Assembly (NCBI GenBank): GCA_026415985.1
Contig: JAOAGA010000037.1
Location: 1 to 16,379 of the forward strand
Source of the DNA: Pseudomonadota bacterium
GTDB taxonomy: Bacteria; CALINM01
Length of the DNA stretch: 16,379 bases
Direction of reading: 5' to 3'
Position numbers and translations under genes: made by a program. Below, one piece after another: positions 7,913 to 14,558 of this stretch (positions within the stretch are counted from its first letter, which is position 1; the number at the start of each line of letters is the position of its first letter). The notes under the pieces are model-generated. The model did no database searches. It was given only the letters and a program-made list of their open reading frames with translations, and was not told the DNA's origin.

Positions 7913-8823
7913 TGAATAGTGCGAAAAGATACCCCTGGTTTTTTATGTTTCTAACTTTTTTTATTATATTCTTATCTCTGAGCTACAAAAAGGTATATGC
8001 GGTCCAATATAGGGATAAGGACAAGAAATGTATGGAGGAATGCCATTCAAAAGACATACGGTATACCCCCTATGGTTATTTCGGCAACCTCAACTCAATA
8101 AATCTTGATTATGAATCTTTCTTAAAGTCAAAGCACGGTATTTTTGACTGTGTTGACTGCCATTTTGATGTTGAGGGCGGTGAAAAAACTCATTTTGTTA
8201 AGGAACCGTCTATAAAATGTGAATCCTGTCATATTGAGAAAAATAAACGTTCTGAAAGAATCAACAATCTTTTAATGTCTAAAGGAGTTGAGTTTGAAAA
8301 TAAAAAGATTGTCTATAACGATTATGTTGAGAGCCTTCATGGAAAGGCCTATTATAATAAGAAAAAAAATGCACCCTATTGCACAGGCTGTCATAACCCC
8401 CATAACGCTAACTTAAAAAGTCCTGACTCAACCGTTTCATCTAAAAATTTACCGGTGACCTGTGGCAGATGCCATCCAAACGAAGGCTTAAAGGGGGATA
8501 CCTTTCTTAAAAAATTATCCCTTGCAAGAATTAATGGTCATAAAAAGGGAGATTCTTCAGTAGACTATTCAGCAAAAAATTGTATTGGCTGTCATGAAGG
8601 CGAAGCAGTTCACGGCAAAAAGGCTAAAAACCTGAATTGTATGAGCTGTCATAAAAAGACTACTTCATTCCTTTTTTCTGATTTCCATGGTAATAATTTA
8701 TCTGTCTTTGTCTATTTGCTTAACTTCGGTTTTATTTTTGGAGCAATTATTTTTGTAGGCGCAGGTATAGGCTATTTGGCTGGAAAACAAAAGGAGACAA
8801 AAAAAGAAGATGAAAGCCACTAA
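7912..8823 (+). CDS. Membrane-anchored multiheme cytochrome c (6 CxxCH plus 1 CxxxCH)
   Basis: A 303-aa cytochrome with an N-terminal signal sequence or anchor (about residues 8-30, ending VYA), a periplasmic heme domain and a C-terminal membrane helix (about 258-285) followed by a charged cytoplasmic tail. Canonical heme sites are CVDCH (Cys80), CESCH (103), CTGCH (157), CGRCH (184), CIGCH (224) and CMSCH (243). A seventh, unusual site is CMEECH (Cys40-His45), with three residues between the cysteines. Extra histidines in SKHG, SLHGKAY, AVHGKK and DFHG can serve as distal ligands. It likely relays electrons between the membrane modules and a periplasmic partner, like the cytochrome subunits of Dsr, Hmc or Cbc-type complexes. 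Its start overlaps the previous stop (TAATG) and its end overlaps the ferredoxin gene by 14 bp, which implies translational coupling. Confidence 0.9.
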   Translation: MNSAKRYPWFFMFLTFFIIFLSLSYKKVYAVQYRDKDKKCMEECHSKDIRYTPYGYFGNLNSINLDYESFLKSKHGIFDCVDCHFDVEGGEKTHFVKEPSIKCESCHIEKNKRSERINNLLMSKGVEFENKKIVYNDYVESLHGKAYYNKKKNAPYCTGCHNPHNANLKSPDSTVSSKNLPVTCGRCHPNEGLKGDTFLKKLSLARINGHKKGDSSVDYSAKNCIGCHEGEAVHGKKAKNLNCMSCHKKTTSFLFSDFHGNNLSVFVYLLNFGFIFGAIIFVGAGIGYLAGKQKETKKEDESH

Positions 8824-9361
8824 AAGATATGGAATGGTTATTGATTTAACTAAATGTATAGGCTGTCACAGTTGTGAGCTTTCCTGCAAGCTTGAGAATA
8901 AGGTTCCGCTTTCTGTGTGGAGGATGTGGGTAAAGGAAGGTATTAAAGGTCATTATCCTAATGTTACAAAAGTATATTTACCTTTGCTGTGCAATCATTG
9001 TGATAATCCCACCTGTGTTACAGTTTGTCCTGTAAAAGCTTCTATTAAAAGAGAGGATGGGATAGTTATTGTTGATCCTCATAGATGTATCGGTTGCAGG
9101 TACTGTATGGCTGCCTGTCCCTATGGGATGAGGCATATAAATCCTTTGATTGGTATCGTTCAAAAATGTGATTTTTGTCTCCACAGGGTATCGGAAGGAG
9201 AAAAACCTGCCTGTGTTCTGTCTTGCCCGAACGGAGCTATGATATTTGGAGATCTAAACGACAGGTTTAGTGAGATAAGTAAGTTTATAGCAACCCACAG
9301 AGTTACAGTAATTAAAGAAGATACGGGTAATATTCCCTTCTGTCTCTTGTACACATCTTGA
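8810..9361 (+). CDS. PsrB/DsrO/NrfC-like ferredoxin subunit, four [4Fe-4S] clusters, apparent 3' frameshift
   Basis: Electron-transfer subunit of the complex iron-sulfur molybdoenzyme family, linking a catalytic subunit to an NrfD membrane subunit. Four cysteine clusters are complete: CIGCHSCELSC, CNHCDNPTCVTVC, CIGCRYCMAAC and CDFCLHRVSEGEKPACVLSC. There is no signal peptide, so if it is periplasmic it would be carried out with the Tat-exported partner at 10357, as PsrB-type subunits are. The frame as read stops at 9361 after CLLYTS. A different frame across 9336-9398 continues with LDGELADKKGMPG before TAG, which looks like the true tail. The break coincides with a 19-base near-match to the Tn5 mosaic end (9340-9358). 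The true gene probably runs to 9398. The core function is confident; the 3' end is suspect. Confidence 0.88.
   Translation: MKATKRYGMVIDLTKCIGCHSCELSCKLENKVPLSVWRMWVKEGIKGHYPNVTKVYLPLLCNHCDNPTCVTVCPVKASIKREDGIVIVDPHRCIGCRYCMAACPYGMRHINPLIGIVQKCDFCLHRVSEGEKPACVLSCPNGAMIFGDLNDRFSEISKFIATHRVTVIKEDTGNIPFCLLYTS
9340..9358. other. Near-perfect Tn5 mosaic-end (Nextera adapter) sequence inside the ferredoxin gene
   Basis: CTGTCTCTTGTACACATCT matches the 19-bp Tn5 mosaic end CTGTCTCTTATACACATCT at 18 positions; the only difference is G for A at 9349. Read through, it yields the peptide CLLYTS forward and MYKRQ on the reverse strand, both familiar signs of adapter left in assemblies. Removing exactly these 19 bases gives an open frame reading NIPFDGELADKKGMPG then stop. 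Alternatively, one extra base near 9335-9337 is the fault. No transposase, second end or target duplication is visible, so a real Tn5 insertion is unlikely. Confidence 0.7.
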
Positions 9362-9451
9362 TGGTGAGCTGGCAGATAAGAAAGGGATGCCAGGTTAGAT
9401 AATGGTAATTGTTAATGAGATAGGGTTAACGGGCAACAGGAGGAATCTTAA

Positions 9452-10348
9452 ATGGATGTAACATTGCTATATAATGTGCCGATGCAGGAAACCTTTGGGG
9501 TATCGATTGCTATATATTTTTACCTTACAGGATTAAGTGCAGGCTCCTTTATCTTATCTTCTTTAAGATATGTATTTGGCTTTGAAAAGTTTAAACCACT
9601 GGCAAAGCCGGGAGTTGTTCTTGCTGCTGTCTTGCTTGTAATGGCACCTTTGGCATTACTTATCCATTCCGGTCATCCAATGAGGGCATGGCATCTTTTC
9701 GTTTTTATAAACCCCACATCTCCTTTATCCTGGGGATCCTTTTTACTAACAATTTATCCAATTGTCTGCATAATATATGCCTATTTTATGTTTAAAGAAA
9801 ACAACAAGATGGCAAAAATATTAGGTATCATAGGAATACCTTCCGCTATCGCAGTTCATGGTTATACCGGTTTTGTTCTTGCTGTTGCCAAGGCAAGGGC
9901 GGTATGGGCAACACCGATAATGCCTCTTTTATTTCTTGTCTCAGCAATGATATCAGGTATAGCTTTGATGATGATTGTCTGCGCAATACAGGGATACTTT
10001 TTCACAAAGGATAGGAAAATTAATTCTGAACTTCTATTTACTCTTGGAAATATGCTTATCTGGATAATCATATTTGACCTCTTTCTGGTTCTCTGCGATA
10101 TGGTAACTCATTATATGGGACATAAAGAAGGTATTGAAGCAACGATACATATGACAACAGGTTTTTTTGGTTTTACATTCCTGATTATTGAGGTCTTTAT
10201 AGGAAAAATAATACCTATGATAGTTTTTGCAGTTCCGAGATTCAGGAAAAACTGGGTTTATGTGTTGACTGCTATAGTAATTATGATAGGAATTTTTGTT
10301 ATGAGATATAACGTTGTTGTCGGTGGTGAACACATACCATTAGTATAG
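9452..10348 (+). CDS. NrfD/PsrC-family membrane subunit (quinone-reactive)
   Basis: A 298-aa polytopic protein with about eight or nine transmembrane helices, of the NrfD/PsrC/DsrP family that exchanges electrons between quinone and a ferredoxin subunit. Family features include ETFGVSIAIYFYLTGLSAGSF near the start, the HSGHPMRAW and PTSPLSWGSF segments (about residues 72-93), VHGYTGFVLAVAKARAVW (about 130-147), and a C-terminal RYNVVVGGEHIPLV. It has no cytochrome motif. A strong AGGAGG lies 9-10 bases before the ATG at 9452, supporting the start. It lies 53 bp after the likely true end of the ferredoxin gene, the usual partner order (B then C). The quinone is probably menaquinone, given mqnA nearby; that is inference. 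It could be called PsrC, DsrP or HmcC without changing the meaning. Confidence 0.92.
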   Translation: MDVTLLYNVPMQETFGVSIAIYFYLTGLSAGSFILSSLRYVFGFEKFKPLAKPGVVLAAVLLVMAPLALLIHSGHPMRAWHLFVFINPTSPLSWGSFLLTIYPIVCIIYAYFMFKENNKMAKILGIIGIPSAIAVHGYTGFVLAVAKARAVWATPIMPLLFLVSAMISGIALMMIVCAIQGYFFTKDRKINSELLFTLGNMLIWIIIFDLFLVLCDMVTHYMGHKEGIEATIHMTTGFFGFTFLIIEVFIGKIIPMIVFAVPRFRKNWVYVLTAIVIMIGIFVMRYNVVVGGEHIPLV

Positions 10349-10356
10349 AGGATAAT

Positions 10357-12234
10357 ATGGAAATAAAGAGAAGGGATTTTATTAAACTAACAGGGCTTAT
10401 GGGCATAGGGACCATTGTCCCCTTTAATAAAGAAGAAGGCAACCCCTACAATTTATGGAAGCCCCTTGCACCTTCAAGGTTAGAAAAGGCAGAGACAGTT
10501 TGCCCGCTTTGTGACAGCTTTTGTAAACTGGAAATACTTAAAAAAAGAGAAAATATCTTTTCTGTATTTAGCAAAGATAAGAAGGGACTATGCTCAAAGA
10601 TTTTCACATATCATAATATCATCTATAATGAAGGACGTATAAAAACTCCAGTTATTAGAAAAGGAGAAAGAGGAAAGGTAAGCTTTAATCCCGTTGATTA
10701 TGACAGGGCAATTGAGATTTTAAAGGAAAATTATAAAAAAGATAAATTTTATACATTAGCATACACGAAAGGTGAAGCTGACAAATATTTCCTGAACGCC
10801 CTTTCAAAGAGAATAAATTTTTATCCTGAAAGTTTTACCAAGGCTTTGTTGGGGGTTGATAAAGTATATTTTGATATTGAAAATGCCGACTTAATATTGA
10901 ATTTCGGTTCTGACATAGTAAATTCCGGGAATTATTTAGATAAAGCAAATTTTTTGTCCCATTCCGCTAAAAAGATCTTTTCATTTACACCTATGGTTAC
11001 AAAAGGCACAGCATTAGGTGAAAGATGGGTTCCGGTAAGGATAAACGACATACCTTATTTAACCTCCTTAATTGTCAGCGCCCTTAATAAAACTTCCTCA
11101 TTTAATCTTGATGAGCTTGAAAAAAGGTTAGGTTTTAACCGGGCAGATTTCAATGAGCTCATAGCTTTAATCAAAAACTCGAAGAAGATCTCTGTAACCT
11201 TTGGTAATTACCTCGCTGAGACCGAAGAAGGCTTACAGGCACTTTTCTCAGTAATAGATCTTGCCAATGTTTTAAAATCTGTCAATAAAGAAGGGGGGAC
11301 TTTTTTTTATAACTACCCCGTGGGTTCAAAACCCTATAACATTTTTAAGGAAGATGTAAAAAACTTACTCTTATACGATATAGATCCTTTGTTAACTGAC
11401 TATTCTTCAGACCTTAGGGACAGGCTTAAAAATATACCCTTTATAGTCTATATAGGTAGCCACCACTCTGAAATATCAAAATACGCTGATCTCATACTTC
11501 CTTTGAGTTTTTTTGTTGAAAAGGACGAGCTCTACATTAAAAGGGATAAGAAGGGTTTTTCTGCAATAATCTCATCGCCTGCTATAGAAGGAGGTGTAGA
11601 AGCAGTTGAGTTGAGAAAAAAAGAGAATATTGAACTTATTTTCCAGAAAATTCTTAATTATAAAGCACCCTATGGTATAAAAGATATTTCAGAGATTGCA
11701 AAAGAGCTTGAAAATAATCTTCCCAACAGAAAAACTCTGTTAGCGTCGCTGGCAAAAAACTTTAAAATTTCCATGTTGTCTCCCCAGATTAAGAAGGGAA
11801 ATCTTGCTGAGCAGTCAGATGAAACTTCAGTATATCTTTACGAAGATGGCCTCATTGATTTTTCAAACAGGGGTAGCAAATGGGCAGAAGAGGTATCAAA
11901 TTTAAACAGGGCACTAATTAACAGAAAGTTAGCAGAAAAACATAAAATTCAAAACGGTGATATTGTGGAGATAAAGACAGAAACAGGCCAGATAAGGGTT
12001 AAATGCCTTATTTACGAAGGCATAGCAGATAACACCATAGGACTTAAGAGATACAAAGTCCCTGCTGACATTAATCATTATTCTAATAAAAATATTGGTT
12101 TTAAAAGTAAAGATAAAGAGATAGAAAGTATCTGGTGGAAAAACGAAGATATTCCTCTAAATAATATTTTTAAAGCAAAGGGTGAGCTTATACCACAATA
12201 TAGTGGTAAGATCGTATCTATCAAAAAGATTTAA
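10357..12234 (+). CDS. Short Tat-exported molybdopterin-oxidoreductase-fold protein, probable non-canonical or metal-free member
   Basis: A 625-aa member of the molybdopterin oxidoreductase fold, shorter than typical catalytic subunits (700-1000 aa). A twin-arginine signal, KRRDFIK (Arg5-Arg6), sits at the N-terminus, so it is periplasmic. The [4Fe-4S] motif is complete: Cys49, Cys52, Cys56 and Cys79. RIKTPVIRKGERGKVSF and ADLILPLSFFVEKDELY are the usual fold landmarks, and the C-terminal part (about residues 525-590, with RKLAEKHKIQNGDIVEI) is the dinucleotide-binding beta-barrel domain. Beyond those four cysteines, the only other one is near residue 553 in VKCLIYEG, so no Cys or selenocysteine is positioned to bind Mo/W. 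It may bind the metal by Ser or Asp, or carry none, like the ActB subunit of alternative complex III. It follows the NrfD gene by 8 bp and is weakly served by GAGGAT. Confidence 0.85.
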   Translation: MEIKRRDFIKLTGLMGIGTIVPFNKEEGNPYNLWKPLAPSRLEKAETVCPLCDSFCKLEILKKRENIFSVFSKDKKGLCSKIFTYHNIIYNEGRIKTPVIRKGERGKVSFNPVDYDRAIEILKENYKKDKFYTLAYTKGEADKYFLNALSKRINFYPESFTKALLGVDKVYFDIENADLILNFGSDIVNSGNYLDKANFLSHSAKKIFSFTPMVTKGTALGERWVPVRINDIPYLTSLIVSALNKTSSFNLDELEKRLGFNRADFNELIALIKNSKKISVTFGNYLAETEEGLQALFSVIDLANVLKSVNKEGGTFFYNYPVGSKPYNIFKEDVKNLLLYDIDPLLTDYSSDLRDRLKNIPFIVYIGSHHSEISKYADLILPLSFFVEKDELYIKRDKKGFSAIISSPAIEGGVEAVELRKKENIELIFQKILNYKAPYGIKDISEIAKELENNLPNRKTLLASLAKNFKISMLSPQIKKGNLAEQSDETSVYLYEDGLIDFSNRGSKWAEEVSNLNRALINRKLAEKHKIQNGDIVEIKTETGQIRVKCLIYEGIADNTIGLKRYKVPADINHYSNKNIGFKSKDKEIESIWWKNEDIPLNNIFKAKGELIPQYSGKIVSIKKI

Positions 12235-12245
12235 CGGAGCAGGAG

Positions 12246-12761
12246 ATGAATGTTTATAAATATTCGATACTTGTGGTGGTTATAATTATATTAGTTAGTA
12301 TGGGGGTTCTTGTAAAGACGACTACTACATCAAATTTTTATTGCGGGATCTGCCATTTCAAAGAAAAGTCTCTTGTGAAAACTTCATTTGCCCATAATAT
12401 TAAGAACTCAACCTGTGTAGGCTGTCATGACGAGTCAAGCTTTAGCATATCAAAACATTTTAGTAGCAATCCTGAGTTTATTAATAAGAAGTGCGAAGGC
12501 TGTCATGAAAAGGTAAAATCCGAAAAGGAGATAAAAGGTAAAAAAATTATAAAAATGAACCACTTCGCCCATATGGATGGCAAAAAGACTAATATGAAAT
12601 GTCTTGAATGTCATTCAAATGTTGCCCATGACATAAGTAATTATTCAACTAACAGACCATCAATGGTTGGATGTTTTACCGGGGAATGTCATGTGAAGGA
12701 AAAAGATTTGAAAAAATGTGACTACTGCCATTATGTCAAATTTGTTTATCCCGAAAAATAA
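12246..12761 (+). CDS. NapC/NrfH-like small multiheme cytochrome c (5 CxxCH plus 1 CX4CH)
   Basis: A 171-aa cytochrome with a single N-terminal membrane anchor (about residues 6-23) and a periplasmic heme domain. Heme sites are CGICH (Cys33), CVGCH (57), CEGCH (83), CLECH (119), CFTGECH (143, four-residue spacing) and CDYCH (158). CX4CH sites are established in tetraheme cytochromes c3. The anchor, size and first CxxCH just after the membrane resemble NapC/NrfH quinol dehydrogenases, but those usually have four hemes. Free histidines in FAHN, SKHF, NHFAH and VAHD are candidate distal ligands. GGAG (12236-12239) lies 6 bases before the ATG. It is the last gene of the operon, and its stop lies 2 bp from the convergent radical SAM gene. 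It may pass electrons from the complex to a soluble partner, which is inference. Confidence 0.88.
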   Translation: MNVYKYSILVVVIIILVSMGVLVKTTTTSNFYCGICHFKEKSLVKTSFAHNIKNSTCVGCHDESSFSISKHFSSNPEFINKKCEGCHEKVKSEKEIKGKKIIKMNHFAHMDGKKTNMKCLECHSNVAHDISNYSTNRPSMVGCFTGECHVKEKDLKKCDYCHYVKFVYPEK

Positions 12762-12763
12762 AA

Positions 12764-13660
12764 TCAGTATATGACCCTTTTTAGTCCCGCTTTTCTTGCC
12801 AGTTCAAGGGCTGTTAAAAGCTCCTTTTTAGTAATTCTTCTGTCCAATGGCGGAAACTCATTAGCTCTGTAGCATGGATAATACTGATCCATTAAGTTTA
12901 AGTATGTATTTTTAGAAATCTCTTCTGCTATAAATGTTATTATTTTATCAGTTTTCGATAAATTATCAGGTAGTATGAGATGCCTTACTAATAGTCCACG
13001 AACCGCTATTCCGTCAGTTACAACAAGATCCCCGACCTGCCTGTGCATTTCCTTGAGTGCTGATTTTGCTATATCTGCATAATTTTTTATGCCTGATAAT
13101 CTTTGCGCTGTTTCATCATCAAAATATTTAAAATCCGGCATATAAATATCAACAATACCATCAAGTATTTTCAAGGTATCTAAAGATTCATACCCACCGC
13201 AGTTGTAAACAACTGGGATATTCAGACCTCTTTTAGAAGCTAAATATATTGCTTCTACAATAAAAGGGACCTGATGTGTAGGTGTTACTAAGTTTATATT
13301 ATGACAACCTGCATTTGAAAGATGGAGCATTAAATTTGCTAAATATGAAATCTCGACCTCATCACCCTCTCCTGACTGACTGATGGTATAGTTCTGGCAG
13401 TAAATACATCGGAGATTACAATAGGTAAAAAAGATTGTCCCCGAACCTCTATAACCGGTTATTGGTGGCTCTTCTCCGAAATGGGGACCAAAGCTTGAGA
13501 TGTAAGGTTTACTGCCAACTTTGCAAAAACCTTTCTCTCCTGCTAATCTATCAACACCACAGTTATGGGGACATAGTCTGCAGGGGCTAAGTAAATTGTA
13601 TAAATCGTCCACTCTTTTTTTAAAATCACTTTCCGTTAGACTAAGATAAGAAGGTTTCAT
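12764..13660 (-). CDS. Radical SAM protein of the PflX / PFL-activating-enzyme-like family
   Basis: A 298-aa radical SAM enzyme. The cluster motif CNLRCIYCQN places Cys81, Cys85 and Cys88 for the SAM-bound [4Fe-4S] cluster. Ahead of it, CRLCPHNCGVDR followed by GEKGFC (Cys27, 30, 34 and 46) forms a four-cysteine set typical of the PflX/MJ0021-like group and could hold a second cluster or zinc. The segments VYNCGGYES and DIYMPDFKYFD also fit this family, which is often annotated as pyruvate formate-lyase activating enzyme-like, but the substrate of these members is unknown. It follows the ybgC-like gene by 6 bp in the direction of transcription, suggesting an operon, and converges on the respiratory operon. 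No glycyl-radical partner is visible. Confidence 0.85.
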   Translation of the reverse strand: MKPSYLSLTESDFKKRVDDLYNLLSPCRLCPHNCGVDRLAGEKGFCKVGSKPYISSFGPHFGEEPPITGYRGSGTIFFTYCNLRCIYCQNYTISQSGEGDEVEISYLANLMLHLSNAGCHNINLVTPTHQVPFIVEAIYLASKRGLNIPVVYNCGGYESLDTLKILDGIVDIYMPDFKYFDDETAQRLSGIKNYADIAKSALKEMHRQVGDLVVTDGIAVRGLLVRHLILPDNLSKTDKIITFIAEEISKNTYLNLMDQYYPCYRANEFPPLDRRITKKELLTALELARKAGLKRVIY

Positions 13661-13666
13661 AAATTT

Positions 13667-14041
13667 TTATTTAAAAACTTCTTCCGGTAATCGGCGGGGT
13701 TTAAGTTTCTCATTCAGACATGCTATCGTGACTAAAGCTTCACAGATTATATCTTCTCCTCTTTTAATTTTATTCTTGATAGTCATTGAGACCTTTTTAA
13801 GCTCCTCTATTTCCGTATGAACTTCTAAAGTATCGCCAAGGAAAGCAGGTTTTTTATAACTAATCTCAATGTGAGAAACAACGAAGAGAGTGCCGTTTCG
13901 GTGATACTCAGCAATATTTATACCCCTTTCTGCGAGAAACTCGGTTCTGCCCCGTTCTAAATATTTTAAATAATTAGCGTGATAAACAATTCCGCCTGCA
14001 TCGGTATCCTCATAATAAATCTTAACCTTTAATGTGCTCAT
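13667..14041 (-). CDS. ybgC: YbgC-type hotdog-fold acyl-CoA thioesterase
   Basis: A 124-aa single hotdog-domain protein of the YbgC/4-hydroxybenzoyl-CoA thioesterase family, which hydrolyses short-chain or aryl acyl-CoA or acyl-ACP esters in the cytoplasm. The signature YEDTDAGGIVYHANYLKYLERGR near the N-terminus carries the catalytic aspartate, Asp14, and FVVSHIEISYKKPAFLGDTLEVHTEI is the rest of the core sheet. Length and start are normal, and AGGAGG stands about 8 bases before the ATG. In many Proteobacteria ybgC lies with tol-pal genes; here none are present and the downstream neighbour is a radical SAM enzyme. Divergent to it, 79 bp away, is a second hotdog protein. The exact substrate is unknown. 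Confidence 0.88.
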   Translation of the reverse strand: MSTLKVKIYYEDTDAGGIVYHANYLKYLERGRTEFLAERGINIAEYHRNGTLFVVSHIEISYKKPAFLGDTLEVHTEIEELKKVSMTIKNKIKRGEDIICEALVTIACLNEKLKPRRLPEEVFK

Positions 14042-14072
14042 AACTTTTTCCTCCTAATTTATTTTTTTATTG

Positions 14073-14078
14073 TATAAT
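14073..14078 (+). promoter_or_regulatory. Possible -10 element for the PaaI-like thioesterase gene
   Basis: A perfect TATAAT lies about 42 bp before the ATG at 14121, in the 79-bp gap between the two divergent thioesterase genes. I see no fitting -35 hexamer upstream; that stretch carries the ribosome binding site of the opposite gene. It is plausible but weak in such AT-rich DNA. Confidence 0.3.
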
Positions 14079-14120
14079 TTAGTTTAGTAAAATTAAAGTT
14101 GTTTGTTCTAAGGGGGAAAG

Positions 14121-14558
14121 ATGGAAAGGCATCATTTTTATTCCGATGAGTGTTTTGTCTGTGGGAAAAATAATAAAGACGGCTTGCATCTTAAAATTGA
14201 GAAATCAGATGATAAGGCGATTATAAGCGGTAAGATAGATAAAAAATTTCAAAGCTTTAAAGGAGTTGTCCACGGTGGAATAATAAGCCTTCTTTTCGAT
14301 GAGGTTTTGTGGTATGCCTTTTATTTTCAGGGCACTACAACAGTAACGAGAAAGTTGGAGATCACCTTTAAAAGACCACTCAAGACAGAAACCAACATAA
14401 TATGTACCGGTTGGGTAAATAAAAAATTATCGGAAACCCTCTTTGAAGGCATGGCTACCATAGAAGATGAAGATGGTATTATCGCTACGGCAAGAGGGAC
14501 CTTTTTTGTTAAAGAAGACCTAAAAGATAAGATCGTAATTTTCTTTGATAAAACCTGA
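14121..14558 (+). CDS. PaaI-type hotdog-fold thioesterase
   Basis: A 145-aa hotdog protein of the PaaI/4HBT group. It begins with CFVCGKNNKDGLHL (about residues 11-24), a motif found at the head of a common subgroup of these thioesterases. It then has VVHGGIISLLFDEVLWYAFY, where the HGG(I/M) and Asp/Glu region forms the active site, and KLEITFKRPLKTETNI in the sheet. It has no signal peptide, so it is cytoplasmic, and its acyl-CoA substrate is unknown. The ribosome binding site is strong (AAGGGGGAAAG before ATG). It is divergent from the ybgC-like gene, and its last 39 bases overlap, tail to tail, the end of the Nudix gene on the other strand. Confidence 0.85.
   Translation: MERHHFYSDECFVCGKNNKDGLHLKIEKSDDKAIISGKIDKKFQSFKGVVHGGIISLLFDEVLWYAFYFQGTTTVTRKLEITFKRPLKTETNIICTGWVNKKLSETLFEGMATIEDEDGIIATARGTFFVKEDLKDKIVIFFDKT

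Noticed and set aside
9160-9354. Reverse-strand ORF of 64 aa beginning MYKRQ
   Set aside because: It lies antisense to the ferredoxin gene, and its first residues come from the mosaic-end-like sequence; it has no ribosome binding site and no family features.
9340-9358. Genuine Tn5 or other transposon insertion
   Set aside because: Only one 19-bp end-like sequence is present, with no transposase, no second inverted end and no visible target duplication.
10034-10333. Reverse-strand 99-aa ORF within the NrfD gene
   Set aside because: It is a low-complexity shadow of a strongly conserved membrane-protein gene.
5999-12761. DsrMKJOP, methanogen HdrABC or NrfABCD nitrite reductase
   Set aside because: The cytochromes do not match triheme DsrJ, there is no HdrA flavoprotein, there is no NrfA with its CxxCK heme, and a molybdopterin-fold gene is present. 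Only parts of each system match.
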